Source: Candidatus Nomurabacteria bacterium
Lineage (GTDB): Bacteria > Patescibacteriota > Minisyncoccia > Phycocordibacterales > UBA9973
Assembly: GCA_021413565.1 (NCBI GenBank)
Contig: JAIOQC010000016.1
Span: forward strand, 1 to 13,822
DNA: 13,822 bases
Reading direction: 5' to 3'
Shown here piece after piece: positions 6,237 to 11,549 of the stretch. Each line of letters starts with the position of its first letter. Position 1 is the first letter of the stretch. The notes under the pieces are model-generated. The model was not told the origin of the DNA, did not search any database, and was given only the letters and a program-made list of their open reading frames with translations. Position numbers and translations under genes: made by a program.

Positions 6237-6653
6237 ATGTTACTACCAAAGAAAGTAAAATTTAGAAAATGGCAATCAAGTCGTACTGATATGACTAAGG
6301 TCACTCCAGATACTCGTGGACTTACTGTCGCCTTCGGCTCATACGGCTTGAAAGCCACTTCTGGTGGACGAGTTCGATCAAACCAAATCGAAGCAGCTCG
6401 TAAAGTTACTTCAAGAACAATTGGTAAGGTTGGCAGAATGTGGATTCGTGTTTTTCCTGACAGACCTTTTACAGCTAAACCTGCAGAGGTGGGAATGGGA
6501 AAGGGTAAGGGTGATCCACAAGGTTATTGTTTAGATGTCCGCCCAGGTCGTGTATTATTTGAAGTTGACGGAGTATCAGAAGCTGTAGCAAAAGAAGCTC
6601 TTCGCAAGGCAGGTACAAAGTTACCAGTAACTACTCGTATCGTTGCACGATAA
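6237..6653 (+). CDS. rplP: 50S ribosomal protein L16
   Basis: L16 binds at the base of the A-site tRNA region of the 50S. The product has 138 residues (E. coli 136). The start MLLPKKVKFRKWQ is typical. Then come GLTVAFGSYGLKATSGGRVR, QIEAARKVTSR, MWIRVFPDRPFTAKPAEVGM with GKGKGDP, and the end VAKEALRKAGTKLPVTTRIV. The next gene, rpsQ, begins 15 nt later, so rpmC (L29), which usually sits between them, is absent from this position. Confidence 0.98.
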   Translation: MLLPKKVKFRKWQSSRTDMTKVTPDTRGLTVAFGSYGLKATSGGRVRSNQIEAARKVTSRTIGKVGRMWIRVFPDRPFTAKPAEVGMGKGKGDPQGYCLDVRPGRVLFEVDGVSEAVAKEALRKAGTKLPVTTRIVAR

Positions 6654-6668
6654 TCTCTATATAAATTT

Positions 6669-6911
6669 ATGGATACACAAAATAAACAATCAAAGAAAAT
6701 TCTCAAAGGAGTTGTAACATCTGATAAGATGGATAAAACTGTCGTAGTTAAAGTAACTCGATTTGTTGAGCATAAGAAATATCAGAAGCGTATAAAGAAG
6801 TCTAAGACTTACAAAGCTCATGATGAGAACAATTCAAAGAAAATTGGAGATATGGTCGAAATTGAAGAGACAAAACCGATATCAAAGGATAAACACTTCA
6901 AAGTAATTTAA
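6669..6911 (+). CDS. rpsQ: 30S ribosomal protein S17
   Basis: S17 is an early-binding 30S protein with an OB fold. The product has 80 residues (E. coli 84). The signature is [20 protein letters not shown], then [20 protein letters not shown] and the C-terminal [19 protein letters not shown]. The start at 6669 leaves a short Gln/Lys leader. It directly follows rplP and is separated from rplN by an 88-bp spacer filled by element C. Confidence 0.97.
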   Translation: MDTQNKQSKKILKGVVTSDKMDKTVVVKVTRFVEHKKYQKRIKKSKTYKAHDENNSKKIGDMVEIEETKPISKDKHFKVI

Positions 6912-6990
6912 GTAGAAAGTAGTAGGTAGTGTGTATTAAGGAATAAAATATATTATCCTTTACTGCATATTGCTTACTACATAATACCTT
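6912..6990 (+). repeat. Heptad-armed hairpin element C (rpsQ-rplN spacer)
   Basis: Left heptads begin right after the rpsQ stop: GTAGAAA (6912), GTAGTAG (6919), GTAGTGT (6926), GTATTAA (6933). Right heptads: TACTGCA (6961), TATTGCT (6968), TACTACA (6975), TAATACC (6982). Between them is an apex stem AAGGA-(a)-TAA (6938-6946) with TTATCCTT (6953-6960), 8 bp with one bulged A. The bases are unlike elements A and B, but the 7-nt phase, arm polarity and apex design are the same. Confidence 0.75.
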
Positions 6991-6999
6991 TTAAAATAT

Positions 7000-7371
7000 A
7001 TGATTCAAGATGGAACAGTAGTAAAAATAACAGATAACGCCGGAGGAAAGGTTGGCAAGGTTTTCAAAGTACTTGGCTCTTCAAAGCGTCGTTACGCTGG
7101 TATTGGTGACAAGGTCATCATTTCAGTAAAGATTGCTGAACCTCGCAAGGGTGTTAAGAAAAAGGATGTTCATCAAGCAGTTGTTGTTCGTACTGTAAAG
7201 GCATATCGCCGAAAAGATGGATCATATATTCGTTTTGATGATAATGCAGTTGTAATCCTAGAAAAAGACAAGATGGATCCTAAGGGAGGTCGTGTCTTTG
7301 GACCAATTCCTCGTGAACTTGCAGAACGTGGTTATCAAAAAATAATTTCACTTGCTCAAGAAGTTATCTAA
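7000..7371 (+). CDS. rplN: 50S ribosomal protein L14
   Basis: L14 forms intersubunit bridges and is a target of the silencing factor RsfS. The product has 123 residues, the same as E. coli. It begins MIQDGTVVKITDNAGGKVGK, then KVLGSSKRRYAGIGDKVIIS, GVKKKDVHQAVVVRTVKAYR, DGSYIRFDDNAVVILEKD and the end VFGPIPRELAERGYQKIISL. The Gly-Ile-Gly-Asp and RxDGSxIRFD motifs are conserved. The ATG at 7000 follows element C after a short A+T-rich link, without a Shine-Dalgarno sequence. Confidence 0.98.
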   Translation: MIQDGTVVKITDNAGGKVGKVFKVLGSSKRRYAGIGDKVIISVKIAEPRKGVKKKDVHQAVVVRTVKAYRRKDGSYIRFDDNAVVILEKDKMDPKGGRVFGPIPRELAERGYQKIISLAQEVI

Positions 7372-7381
7372 CATTTTATAT

Positions 7382-7600
7382 ATGAAAATTAAGAAAGGAG
7401 ACAATATAATAGTGATTGCAGGCTCAAACAAGGGCAAGAAAGGAAAAGTAATCAAAGCAATACCAACTGAAAATAAAGTTGTTATTGAAGGTGTGAATAT
7501 GAAGAAAAAGGCACAAAAATCTAGAAAGGCTGGCGAACCAAGTCAGATGATAAGTATTGCAATGCCGATTCATGTATCAAACGTTAAAAAACAAGATTAA
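7382..7600 (+). CDS. rplX: 50S ribosomal protein L24, short form
   Basis: L24 starts 50S assembly and lies near the tunnel exit. The product is 72 residues from the ATG at 7382; a TTG at 7352 inside rplN would add a non-family leader. The KOW segment is clear: MKIKKGDNIIVIAGSNKGKK followed by GKVIKAIPTENKVVIEGVN, then the MKKKAQK motif. The E. coli protein is 104 residues, so about 30 C-terminal residues usual in the family are missing; the frame closes cleanly with no sign of a frameshift. It lies 10 nt after rplN and 6 nt before rplE. Confidence 0.95.
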   Translation: MKIKKGDNIIVIAGSNKGKKGKVIKAIPTENKVVIEGVNMKKKAQKSRKAGEPSQMISIAMPIHVSNVKKQD

Positions 7601-7606
7601 ATTATT

Positions 7607-8146
7607 ATGGAAACAGTTAAACAAAAAGAAAAGAAAGCATATAGTACACTCAAGTCTGTTTATGGATATAAAAATTCTATGGCAGCACCACGACTTGTAA
7701 AAGTTGTAGTGGCTTCTGGTACAGGTTCAGGTATTAAACGCGATAAGGATCGTAACAAATTTGTTATGGAGCGTATTGCTAAAATTACTGGACAAAAAGG
7801 TTCTTTGCGTGGAGCAAAGAAATCTATTGCTAGTTTCAAGGTTCGTCAAGGCGACCCAGTTGGCGTAATGGTTACATTGCGTGGTGCTCGCATGTACGGA
7901 TTCCTAGATAAACTTATCAATGTTGCTATTCCTCGTACAAAAGACTTCCGTGGTATTGATAAGAAAATTGTTGATGGTATCGGCAATCTAACTATGAGTA
8001 TTAAAGAGCACACTATTTTCCCTGAAACTGGTGATGAAGATATCAAAGACATATTCGGCCTTGCTGTAACAATCGTTACAACTGCAAAAACTAAGCCTGA
8101 AGCAACTCAATTTTTTGAACTTATAGGTGTTCCATTTAAGAAGTAA
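7607..8146 (+). CDS. rplE: 50S ribosomal protein L5
   Basis: L5 binds 5S rRNA and contacts P-site tRNA and S13. The product has 179 residues, the same as E. coli. Seen: NSMAAPRLVKVVVASGTGSG, ITGQKGSLRGAKKSIASFKV with RQGDPVGVMVTLRG, FLDKLINVAIPRTKDFRGID, then SIKEHTIFPE and the C-terminal FGLAVTIVTTAKTKPEATQF. It ends the second ribosomal transcription unit. In the usual spc order rpsN would follow at once; here a terminator and island 2 intervene. Confidence 0.98.
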   Translation: METVKQKEKKAYSTLKSVYGYKNSMAAPRLVKVVVASGTGSGIKRDKDRNKFVMERIAKITGQKGSLRGAKKSIASFKVRQGDPVGVMVTLRGARMYGFLDKLINVAIPRTKDFRGIDKKIVDGIGNLTMSIKEHTIFPETGDEDIKDIFGLAVTIVTTAKTKPEATQFFELIGVPFKK

Positions 8147-8154
8147 AAATATTT

Positions 8155-8194
8155 ATATAACAAAAAATCTCCGAGAGGAGATTTTTTGTTATAT
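8155..8194 (+). terminator. Rho-independent terminator after rplE
   Basis: A perfect 18-bp stem (8155-8172 with 8177-8194) is closed by a GAGA tetraloop of the GNRA class. The core is TCTCC/GGAGA and the outer stem is an A6/T6 tract. The symmetric tracts would also allow action on the opposite strand. Its 3' end touches the extended -10 box of the next gene. Confidence 0.92.
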
Positions 8195-8202
8195 GTTATA
8201 AT
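8194..8202 (+). promoter_or_regulatory. Extended -10 promoter of the 8209 gene, probably leaderless
   Basis: TGT-TATAAT (8194-8202) matches the extended -10 consensus TGnTATAAT exactly. No -35 box is visible because that region is the terminator stem. Initiation about 7 nt after the box falls on the ATG at 8209. Confidence 0.65.
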
Positions 8203-8208
8203 TAAATA

Positions 8209-8631
8209 ATGAAAATTATTATTTTTATCCTAGTTTTATTGTCTATAGGATACTTAGGTTATTATTATTTTTCACTCGATAAAAATACAGAACTACAGCA
8301 ATCTTTGAAAGACCAAGATTTTAAATCTGCTGAAGCCTCAATTCGACTTGTTATTGCTGACAAAATGGCCGATGAAGCCAAGAAATACTTATATAATAAT
8401 AACAATTATTTCGTTTCAAAATCTAACAATTTATGTGTAAGTGCACAGTCTTTGTTTACTGGTCTTGAGAAATTTACGACCAATCCAGTTGAATGCGTGG
8501 CACACGAGCATTCGTTTACAGCTCGCATTAAACGATTGGGGACTGATGGATATTATTGTGCTGATGCAAAAGGTTTCTATTCTATTACTAAGACACAAGA
8601 AGGCTATATCTCTGGGGTAAGTTGTAAATAA
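8209..8631 (+). CDS. Envelope-anchored small protein, possibly pilin-like
   Basis: The 140-residue product has one N-terminal hydrophobic helix (about residues 3-22, FILVLLSIGYLGYYYF) and then a soluble domain, so it is probably anchored in the membrane facing outward. The domain has four Cys (76, 96, 117, 139), which could make two disulfides, and a YYCADAKGFYSITK segment followed by a terminal Cys. This pattern recalls minor pilin/pseudopilin-like proteins common in CPR genomes. However, the N-terminus lacks a prepilin-peptidase site with Gly before Phe and Glu at +5, so the pilin link is an inference of low certainty. It opens island 2 with its own promoter. Base composition matches the neighbours. 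Confidence 0.75.
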   Translation: MKIIIFILVLLSIGYLGYYYFSLDKNTELQQSLKDQDFKSAEASIRLVIADKMADEAKKYLYNNNNYFVSKSNNLCVSAQSLFTGLEKFTTNPVECVAHEHSFTARIKRLGTDGYYCADAKGFYSITKTQEGYISGVSCK

Positions 8632-8634
8632 TAT

Positions 8635-8662
8635 AAAAAAGGCACAGTATTGCTACTGCACC
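8635..8662 (-). terminator. Terminator of the minus-strand gene
   Basis: Read on the minus strand, the stem CAGTA-gcaa-TACTG (8658 to 8645), with two mismatches then two more G-C pairs outside, is followed by T6 (8640 to 8635). On the plus strand the run precedes the stem, so it would serve only the minus-strand gene at 8683-9153. Confidence 0.6.
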
Positions 8663-8682
8663 TAAATCATTAAGTTATTATC

Positions 8683-9153
8683 CTAACGTGGATAATGTAC
8701 TGGTGTTGATTCCCACATCGACATCAATATATCTTCGGATTCAATTTCTGACGCAAGTTCAGGGTCTACAAGAGCTATACCAAGGCAAAAATTGTTGAAA
8801 GCATTACATGCGTCCAAAAATTTATTATTGGTATCAGAACTTTCACCAAAATAGAATTTATTTGCAAATGCATTATAGGCAATACGCTTTTCTGATCTTA
8901 AGCGATAAGCTTTTTGCACTGCTTTTTCTTCTAATTGATGCACAAATGTGCGCCATTTCTTGATTCTTCCGGTATATTTTACTAATCCAAATTTTAAGAG
9001 CAATCGTTTGATAGGCTTTGCTAGTGCCTGTTCAAACCTTTTTTGTCTGTTGATCATTTTTCTCAGCCTTGCTGATTTCCTCAAATCCTCGTGGAAAGAG
9101 GCAGTCTCCTTGAACCCTGGTGCCCAAGAAGGTAACTCAAGTTGTTCTCCCAT
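8683..9153 (-). CDS. Hypothetical protein, basic N-terminal half
   Basis: The 156-residue product is not one I recognise. It is the only minus-strand gene within the CPR-like part. Residues 1-20 are mildly acidic and aromatic. Residues 24-90 are strongly basic and likely helical, with KSARLRKMINRQKRFEQALA and IKKWRTFVHQLEEKAVQKAY. The last 40 residues are acidic (DPELASEIESEDILMSMWES). There are two Cys (116, 123), no membrane segment and no signal peptide. A basic helical half with an acidic tail could fit nucleic-acid or ribosome association, but nothing proves it. Its own TATAAT box and terminator argue that it is a real gene. The start at 9153 lacks a Shine-Dalgarno sequence, as do its neighbours. 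Confidence 0.7.
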   Translation of the reverse strand: MGEQLELPSWAPGFKETASFHEDLRKSARLRKMINRQKRFEQALAKPIKRLLLKFGLVKYTGRIKKWRTFVHQLEEKAVQKAYRLRSEKRIAYNAFANKFYFGESSDTNNKFLDACNAFNNFCLGIALVDPELASEIESEDILMSMWESTPVHYPR

Positions 9154-9171
9154 GACTTATGTTGTTTTGTA

Positions 9172-9177
9172 ATTATA
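9172..9177 (-). promoter_or_regulatory. -10 box of the minus-strand gene
   Basis: A perfect TATAAT is read on the minus strand from 9177 to 9172, which would start transcription about 12 nt before the ATG at 9153. A TTGTCT (9203 to 9198) lies 20 nt upstream, too far for a standard -35 box. It stands back to back with the rpsN promoter. Confidence 0.5.
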
Positions 9178-9209
9178 TTGCCATACTCTAAGTAAATAGA
9201 CAAGGGCTG

Positions 9210-9238
9210 TTGACTTCATAATGCCTATCTGCTAGTAT
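9210..9238 (+). promoter_or_regulatory. Promoter restarting the cluster at rpsN
   Basis: TTGACT (9210-9215), a 17-nt spacer and TAGTAT (9233-9238). Both hexamers are identical to those of the rpsS promoter. The predicted start near 9245 gives a leader of about 115 nt before rpsN. Confidence 0.75.
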
Positions 9239-9270
9239 TGGGGAACGTGAGTAGTAGATCTGTTCTCCTC

Positions 9271-9347
9271 CTTAAGTACTCTTTTAATACAGAGTTTTTA
9301 AGAAAAAGAACTAGATATCACACTCATAACTAGGTATGAATATCTAG
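9271..9347 (+). promoter_or_regulatory. Structured 5' leader of the rpsN operon (two hairpins)
   Basis: Hairpin 1 pairs CTTAAGTACTCT (9271-9282) with AGAGTTTTTAAG (9291-9302): 12 positions, one T-T mismatch and one G-U. Hairpin 2 pairs CTAGATAT (9311-9318) with ATATCTAG (9340-9347) and then, across a 5-nt bulge (cacac), TCATA (9324-9328) with TATGA (9335-9339). Neither is followed by a T run, so they are not plain terminators. A ribosomal-protein autoregulatory site is possible but unproven. Confidence 0.55.
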
Positions 9348-9358
9348 AATAATTATTT

Positions 9359-9544
9359 ATGGCAAAAACATCAGTTATAGCAAGACATTTAAAGAAGTCG
9401 AAATTTAGCACACGAGAGACTAATCGTTGTTTTCGTTGTGGTCGTGGTCATGCTTATATGAGAGATTTCGGTCTTTGTCGTATTTGTTTCCGTGAACTTG
9501 CAAACGAAGGGATGCTTCCAGGAGTTCGTAAATCTTCTTGGTAA
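9359..9544 (+). CDS. rpsN: 30S ribosomal protein S14, zinc-binding type
   Basis: S14 is a 30S head protein. The product is 61 residues, the length of the short zinc form (rpsZ-type) rather than the roughly 100-residue zinc-free form. The zinc ligands are C24, C27, C40 and C43 in [20 protein letters not shown], that is CX2C-X12-CX2C. The family C-terminus [15 protein letters not shown] is complete. It is the first gene of the third ribosomal transcription unit, with its own promoter and structured leader, and is followed by rpsH after a heptad array. Confidence 0.98.
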   Translation: MAKTSVIARHLKKSKFSTRETNRCFRCGRGHAYMRDFGLCRICFRELANEGMLPGVRKSSW

Positions 9545-9550
9545 CATTAA

Positions 9551-9578
9551 ACCTAGCCACTAGAAACTATAACCTAAC
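9551..9578 (+). repeat. One-armed CTA heptad array (rpsN-rpsH spacer)
   Basis: ACCTAGC (9551), CACTAGA (9558), AACTATA (9565), ACCTAAC (9572). CTA recurs at 9553, 9560, 9567 and 9574, exactly 7 nt apart, ending 6 nt before the rpsH ATG. It resembles the right arm of elements A and B without a left arm or apex. Confidence 0.7.
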
Positions 9579-9584
9579 TCAATT

Positions 9585-9971
9585 ATGGACCAAATCGCAA
9601 ACATGATAAATACTATAAAGAATGCAAACCGTGCAGAACACGAGTCTGTAACTCTTTCTTATTCTAAAATCAAGCATGCTATTGCTGATTGTTTAGAAAA
9701 AGAAGGTTATCTTTCTTCAGTATCAAAAAAGATTAGAAAAGGTTTCCCAATACTAGAACTTGGATTGGTATATACAGATGGTCAAGCAAAGGTTGTTGGA
9801 GTTGAAAGAGTATCAAAATCATCTCGCCGTGTTTATAAGGGAGCAAAAGACCTTAAGCCAAGTCGCTCAAATAGTGGTCTTACAGTTCTTACAACACCAA
9901 AAGGTATTTTGACTGATAAACAAGCAAAGAAAGAAATGGTCGGCGGAGAAGTATTATTTAAAGTTTGGTAA
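9585..9971 (+). CDS. rpsH: 30S ribosomal protein S8
   Basis: S8 binds the central domain of 16S rRNA and in E. coli represses the spc operon by binding its mRNA. The product has 128 residues (E. coli 130). The N-terminus MDQIANMINTIKNANRAEHE is typical. The middle has HAIADCLEKEGYLSSV, and the C-terminus SNSGLTVLTTPKGILTDKQA with VGGEVLFKVW. The usual STSKG rRNA-binding segment reads TTPKG here, a mild variant. It lies 5 nt before rplF. The rpsN leader upstream is a place where S8 might act, by analogy only. Confidence 0.97.
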   Translation: MDQIANMINTIKNANRAEHESVTLSYSKIKHAIADCLEKEGYLSSVSKKIRKGFPILELGLVYTDGQAKVVGVERVSKSSRRVYKGAKDLKPSRSNSGLTVLTTPKGILTDKQAKKEMVGGEVLFKVW

Positions 9972-9976
9972 TATAT

Positions 9977-10513
9977 ATGTCAAGAATTGGAAAACAAACA
10001 GTTATAATTCCCGCAGGTACAGAAGCTAATCTTTCTGGTATTACTTTTTCTGCAAAAGGACCAAAAGGTACCCTTGTTCGTGATTTCCCTGGTGATGTGA
10101 CTATTCATATCAATGGTAGTGAAATTACTTTCTCTCCTAACAAAGAGAACGACCGAACAGTTAATGCTCTTTGGGGTACTTACGCTTCTCATGTTAAAAA
10201 CATGATTGAAGGTGTAAATAATGGTTTCTCAAAGAAATTGATTCTCGAAGGAGTTGGATTCAAATCAGAAGTTGCAGGCACAGTACTTAAACTAGCATTA
10301 GGATTCTCTCACCCTGTGAATGTAGAAATCCCAACTGGACTTACAGTTACTGCTGAAAAGAACAATATTACAATTTCTGGTATTAACAAGGAACTTGTAG
10401 GAGCATTCTCTGCACAAATTCGAACACTAAAGAAGCCAGAACCATATAAAGGTAAAGGATTCCATTACAGTGATGAAGTGGTTCGTCGCAAGCAAGGCAA
10501 GAAGGCAGCTTAA
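9977..10513 (+). CDS. rplF: 50S ribosomal protein L6
   Basis: L6 lies near the factor-binding site of the 50S. The product is 178 residues from the ATG at 9977 (MSRIGKQTVIIPAGTE); a TTG at 9965 overlapping rpsH is not needed. The two repeated L6 folds are visible: FSAKGPKGTLVRDFPGDVTI then LWGTYASHVKNMIEGVNNGF and KKLILEGVGFKSE in the first, and VTAEKNNITISGINKELVGA then RTLKKPEPYKGKGFHY in the second. The GKG(F/I) and RRKxGKK end are the family C-terminal signature. E. coli L6 is 177 residues. Confidence 0.98.
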   Translation: MSRIGKQTVIIPAGTEANLSGITFSAKGPKGTLVRDFPGDVTIHINGSEITFSPNKENDRTVNALWGTYASHVKNMIEGVNNGFSKKLILEGVGFKSEVAGTVLKLALGFSHPVNVEIPTGLTVTAEKNNITISGINKELVGAFSAQIRTLKKPEPYKGKGFHYSDEVVRRKQGKKAA

Positions 10514-10517
10514 AAGT

Positions 10518-10552
10518 AATTACGAATTAAAATTACGAATTACGAATTAGAT
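10518..10552 (+). repeat. TTACGAA repeat array (rplF-rplR spacer)
   Basis: TTACGAA occurs at 10520, 10533 and 10540, with a degenerate unit between the first two, so the step is 7 nt for the last pair and 13 (6+7) for the first. TTACGAA and its complement TTCGTAA overlap strongly, so the array is close to self-complementary. It sits between the rplF stop codon and the rplR start. Confidence 0.65.
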
Positions 10553-10563
10553 ATAAAAAATAT

Positions 10564-10905
10564 ATGAACAAGAAATTAGAAAAGAAAATACGATTGAAGA
10601 AAAAGATTAGAACAAAGATCAATGGTACTTCAGAACGCCCACGTCTTTCTGTTTTTCGTTCAAATCAATTCATATACGCTCAAATTATTGATGATTCAAC
10701 AGGTACAACATTAGCTGCTGCTTCAGATATTTCTACAAAGAAGGGAACAAAGAGTGAACGTAGTGTTATCGTAGGTACAGAAATAGCAAAAGGTGCATTA
10801 GCAAAAGGTATTACAACTGTTGTGTTTGACCGTAATGGTTTCAAATATACTGGTCGTGTTAAATCTCTTGCTGATAGTGCTCGGACTGCTGGACTAAAGT
10901 TTTAA
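10564..10905 (+). CDS. rplR: 50S ribosomal protein L18
   Basis: L18 binds 5S rRNA and brings it to the large subunit. The product has 113 residues (E. coli 117). It has a very basic N-terminus ([20 protein letters not shown]), the [20 protein letters not shown] core, [20 protein letters not shown], and the C-terminal [19 protein letters not shown]. The usual YHGRVKALAD motif has Thr in place of His. The ATG at 10564 follows the TTACGAA array and an A+T run, without a Shine-Dalgarno sequence. Confidence 0.98.
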   Translation: MNKKLEKKIRLKKKIRTKINGTSERPRLSVFRSNQFIYAQIIDDSTGTTLAAASDISTKKGTKSERSVIVGTEIAKGALAKGITTVVFDRNGFKYTGRVKSLADSARTAGLKF

Positions 10906-10914
10906 AATAATATT

Positions 10915-11541
10915 ATGGATACAACAAAACCAAAAACAAATACGACTTCAAGTTCAACTCATCCTAGAGCTGCTCAATCATCTAATTACAAAGGTGGTGA
11001 AAGAAAGCCACGTGCTTTCTTTGAAAGACCAAAGCCAGAATTTGACCAGAAGATGGTTTCTATCCGTCGTGTTACTCGTGTGGTAGCTGGTGGACGACGT
11101 ATGACATTTGCTGTTGCTCTTGCAATCGGTGACAAGAAAGGTTCAGTTGGCCTTGGAACAGGTAAGGGTGGTGACACTGCTATTGCTATCGCAAAAGCTC
11201 TTCGCCAAGCAAAGAAAAATATGTTCAAGATAAAGACAACAAAAGAAATGTCTATCACTCATGAGGTCTCTGCAAAGTTTTCAAGTTCAAAACTTGTTAT
11301 TCGTCCAAACAAAGGTAAGGGACTTGTGGCAGGTAGTACTGTCCGTGATATGCTTATTCTTGCTGGTATAAAGAATGTAACTGCTAAACTTCACTCAGGT
11401 AGTAAGAACAAGTTAAACAATGCACGTGCCGCTTATGTTGCACTTTACCAACTCAAAGCAAAAGCCTCTCTTCCAAAAGTAGCACCAATTATTGTTGATG
11501 CAATTGCTTCAGATGAAGTTACTAAAGAAGAAGTTAAATAA
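10915..11541 (+). CDS. rpsE: 30S ribosomal protein S5, extended N-terminus
   Basis: S5 helps form the mRNA entry channel and affects decoding accuracy. The product has 208 residues (E. coli 167), with an N-terminal Thr/Ser/Pro/Lys-rich extension of roughly 35-40 residues, probably disordered, and a C-terminal Lys/Glu tail. The S5 core starts at KMVSIRRVTRVVAGGRRMTF, then IGDKKGSVGLGTGKG, AIAIAKALRQAKKNMF, NKGKGLVAGSTVRDMLILAG and LNNARAAYVAL. rplO follows after 8 nt; rpmD (L30), which usually lies between them, is absent. Confidence 0.97.
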   Translation: MDTTKPKTNTTSSSTHPRAAQSSNYKGGERKPRAFFERPKPEFDQKMVSIRRVTRVVAGGRRMTFAVALAIGDKKGSVGLGTGKGGDTAIAIAKALRQAKKNMFKIKTTKEMSITHEVSAKFSSSKLVIRPNKGKGLVAGSTVRDMLILAGIKNVTAKLHSGSKNKLNNARAAYVALYQLKAKASLPKVAPIIVDAIASDEVTKEEVK

Positions 11542-11549
11542 TAAATTAT

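Noticed and set aside
9240..9268. Hairpin GGGGAAC/GTTCTCC at the start of the rpsN leader
   Set aside because: The left arm would lie largely upstream of the predicted transcription start near 9245, so it is probably not in the RNA.
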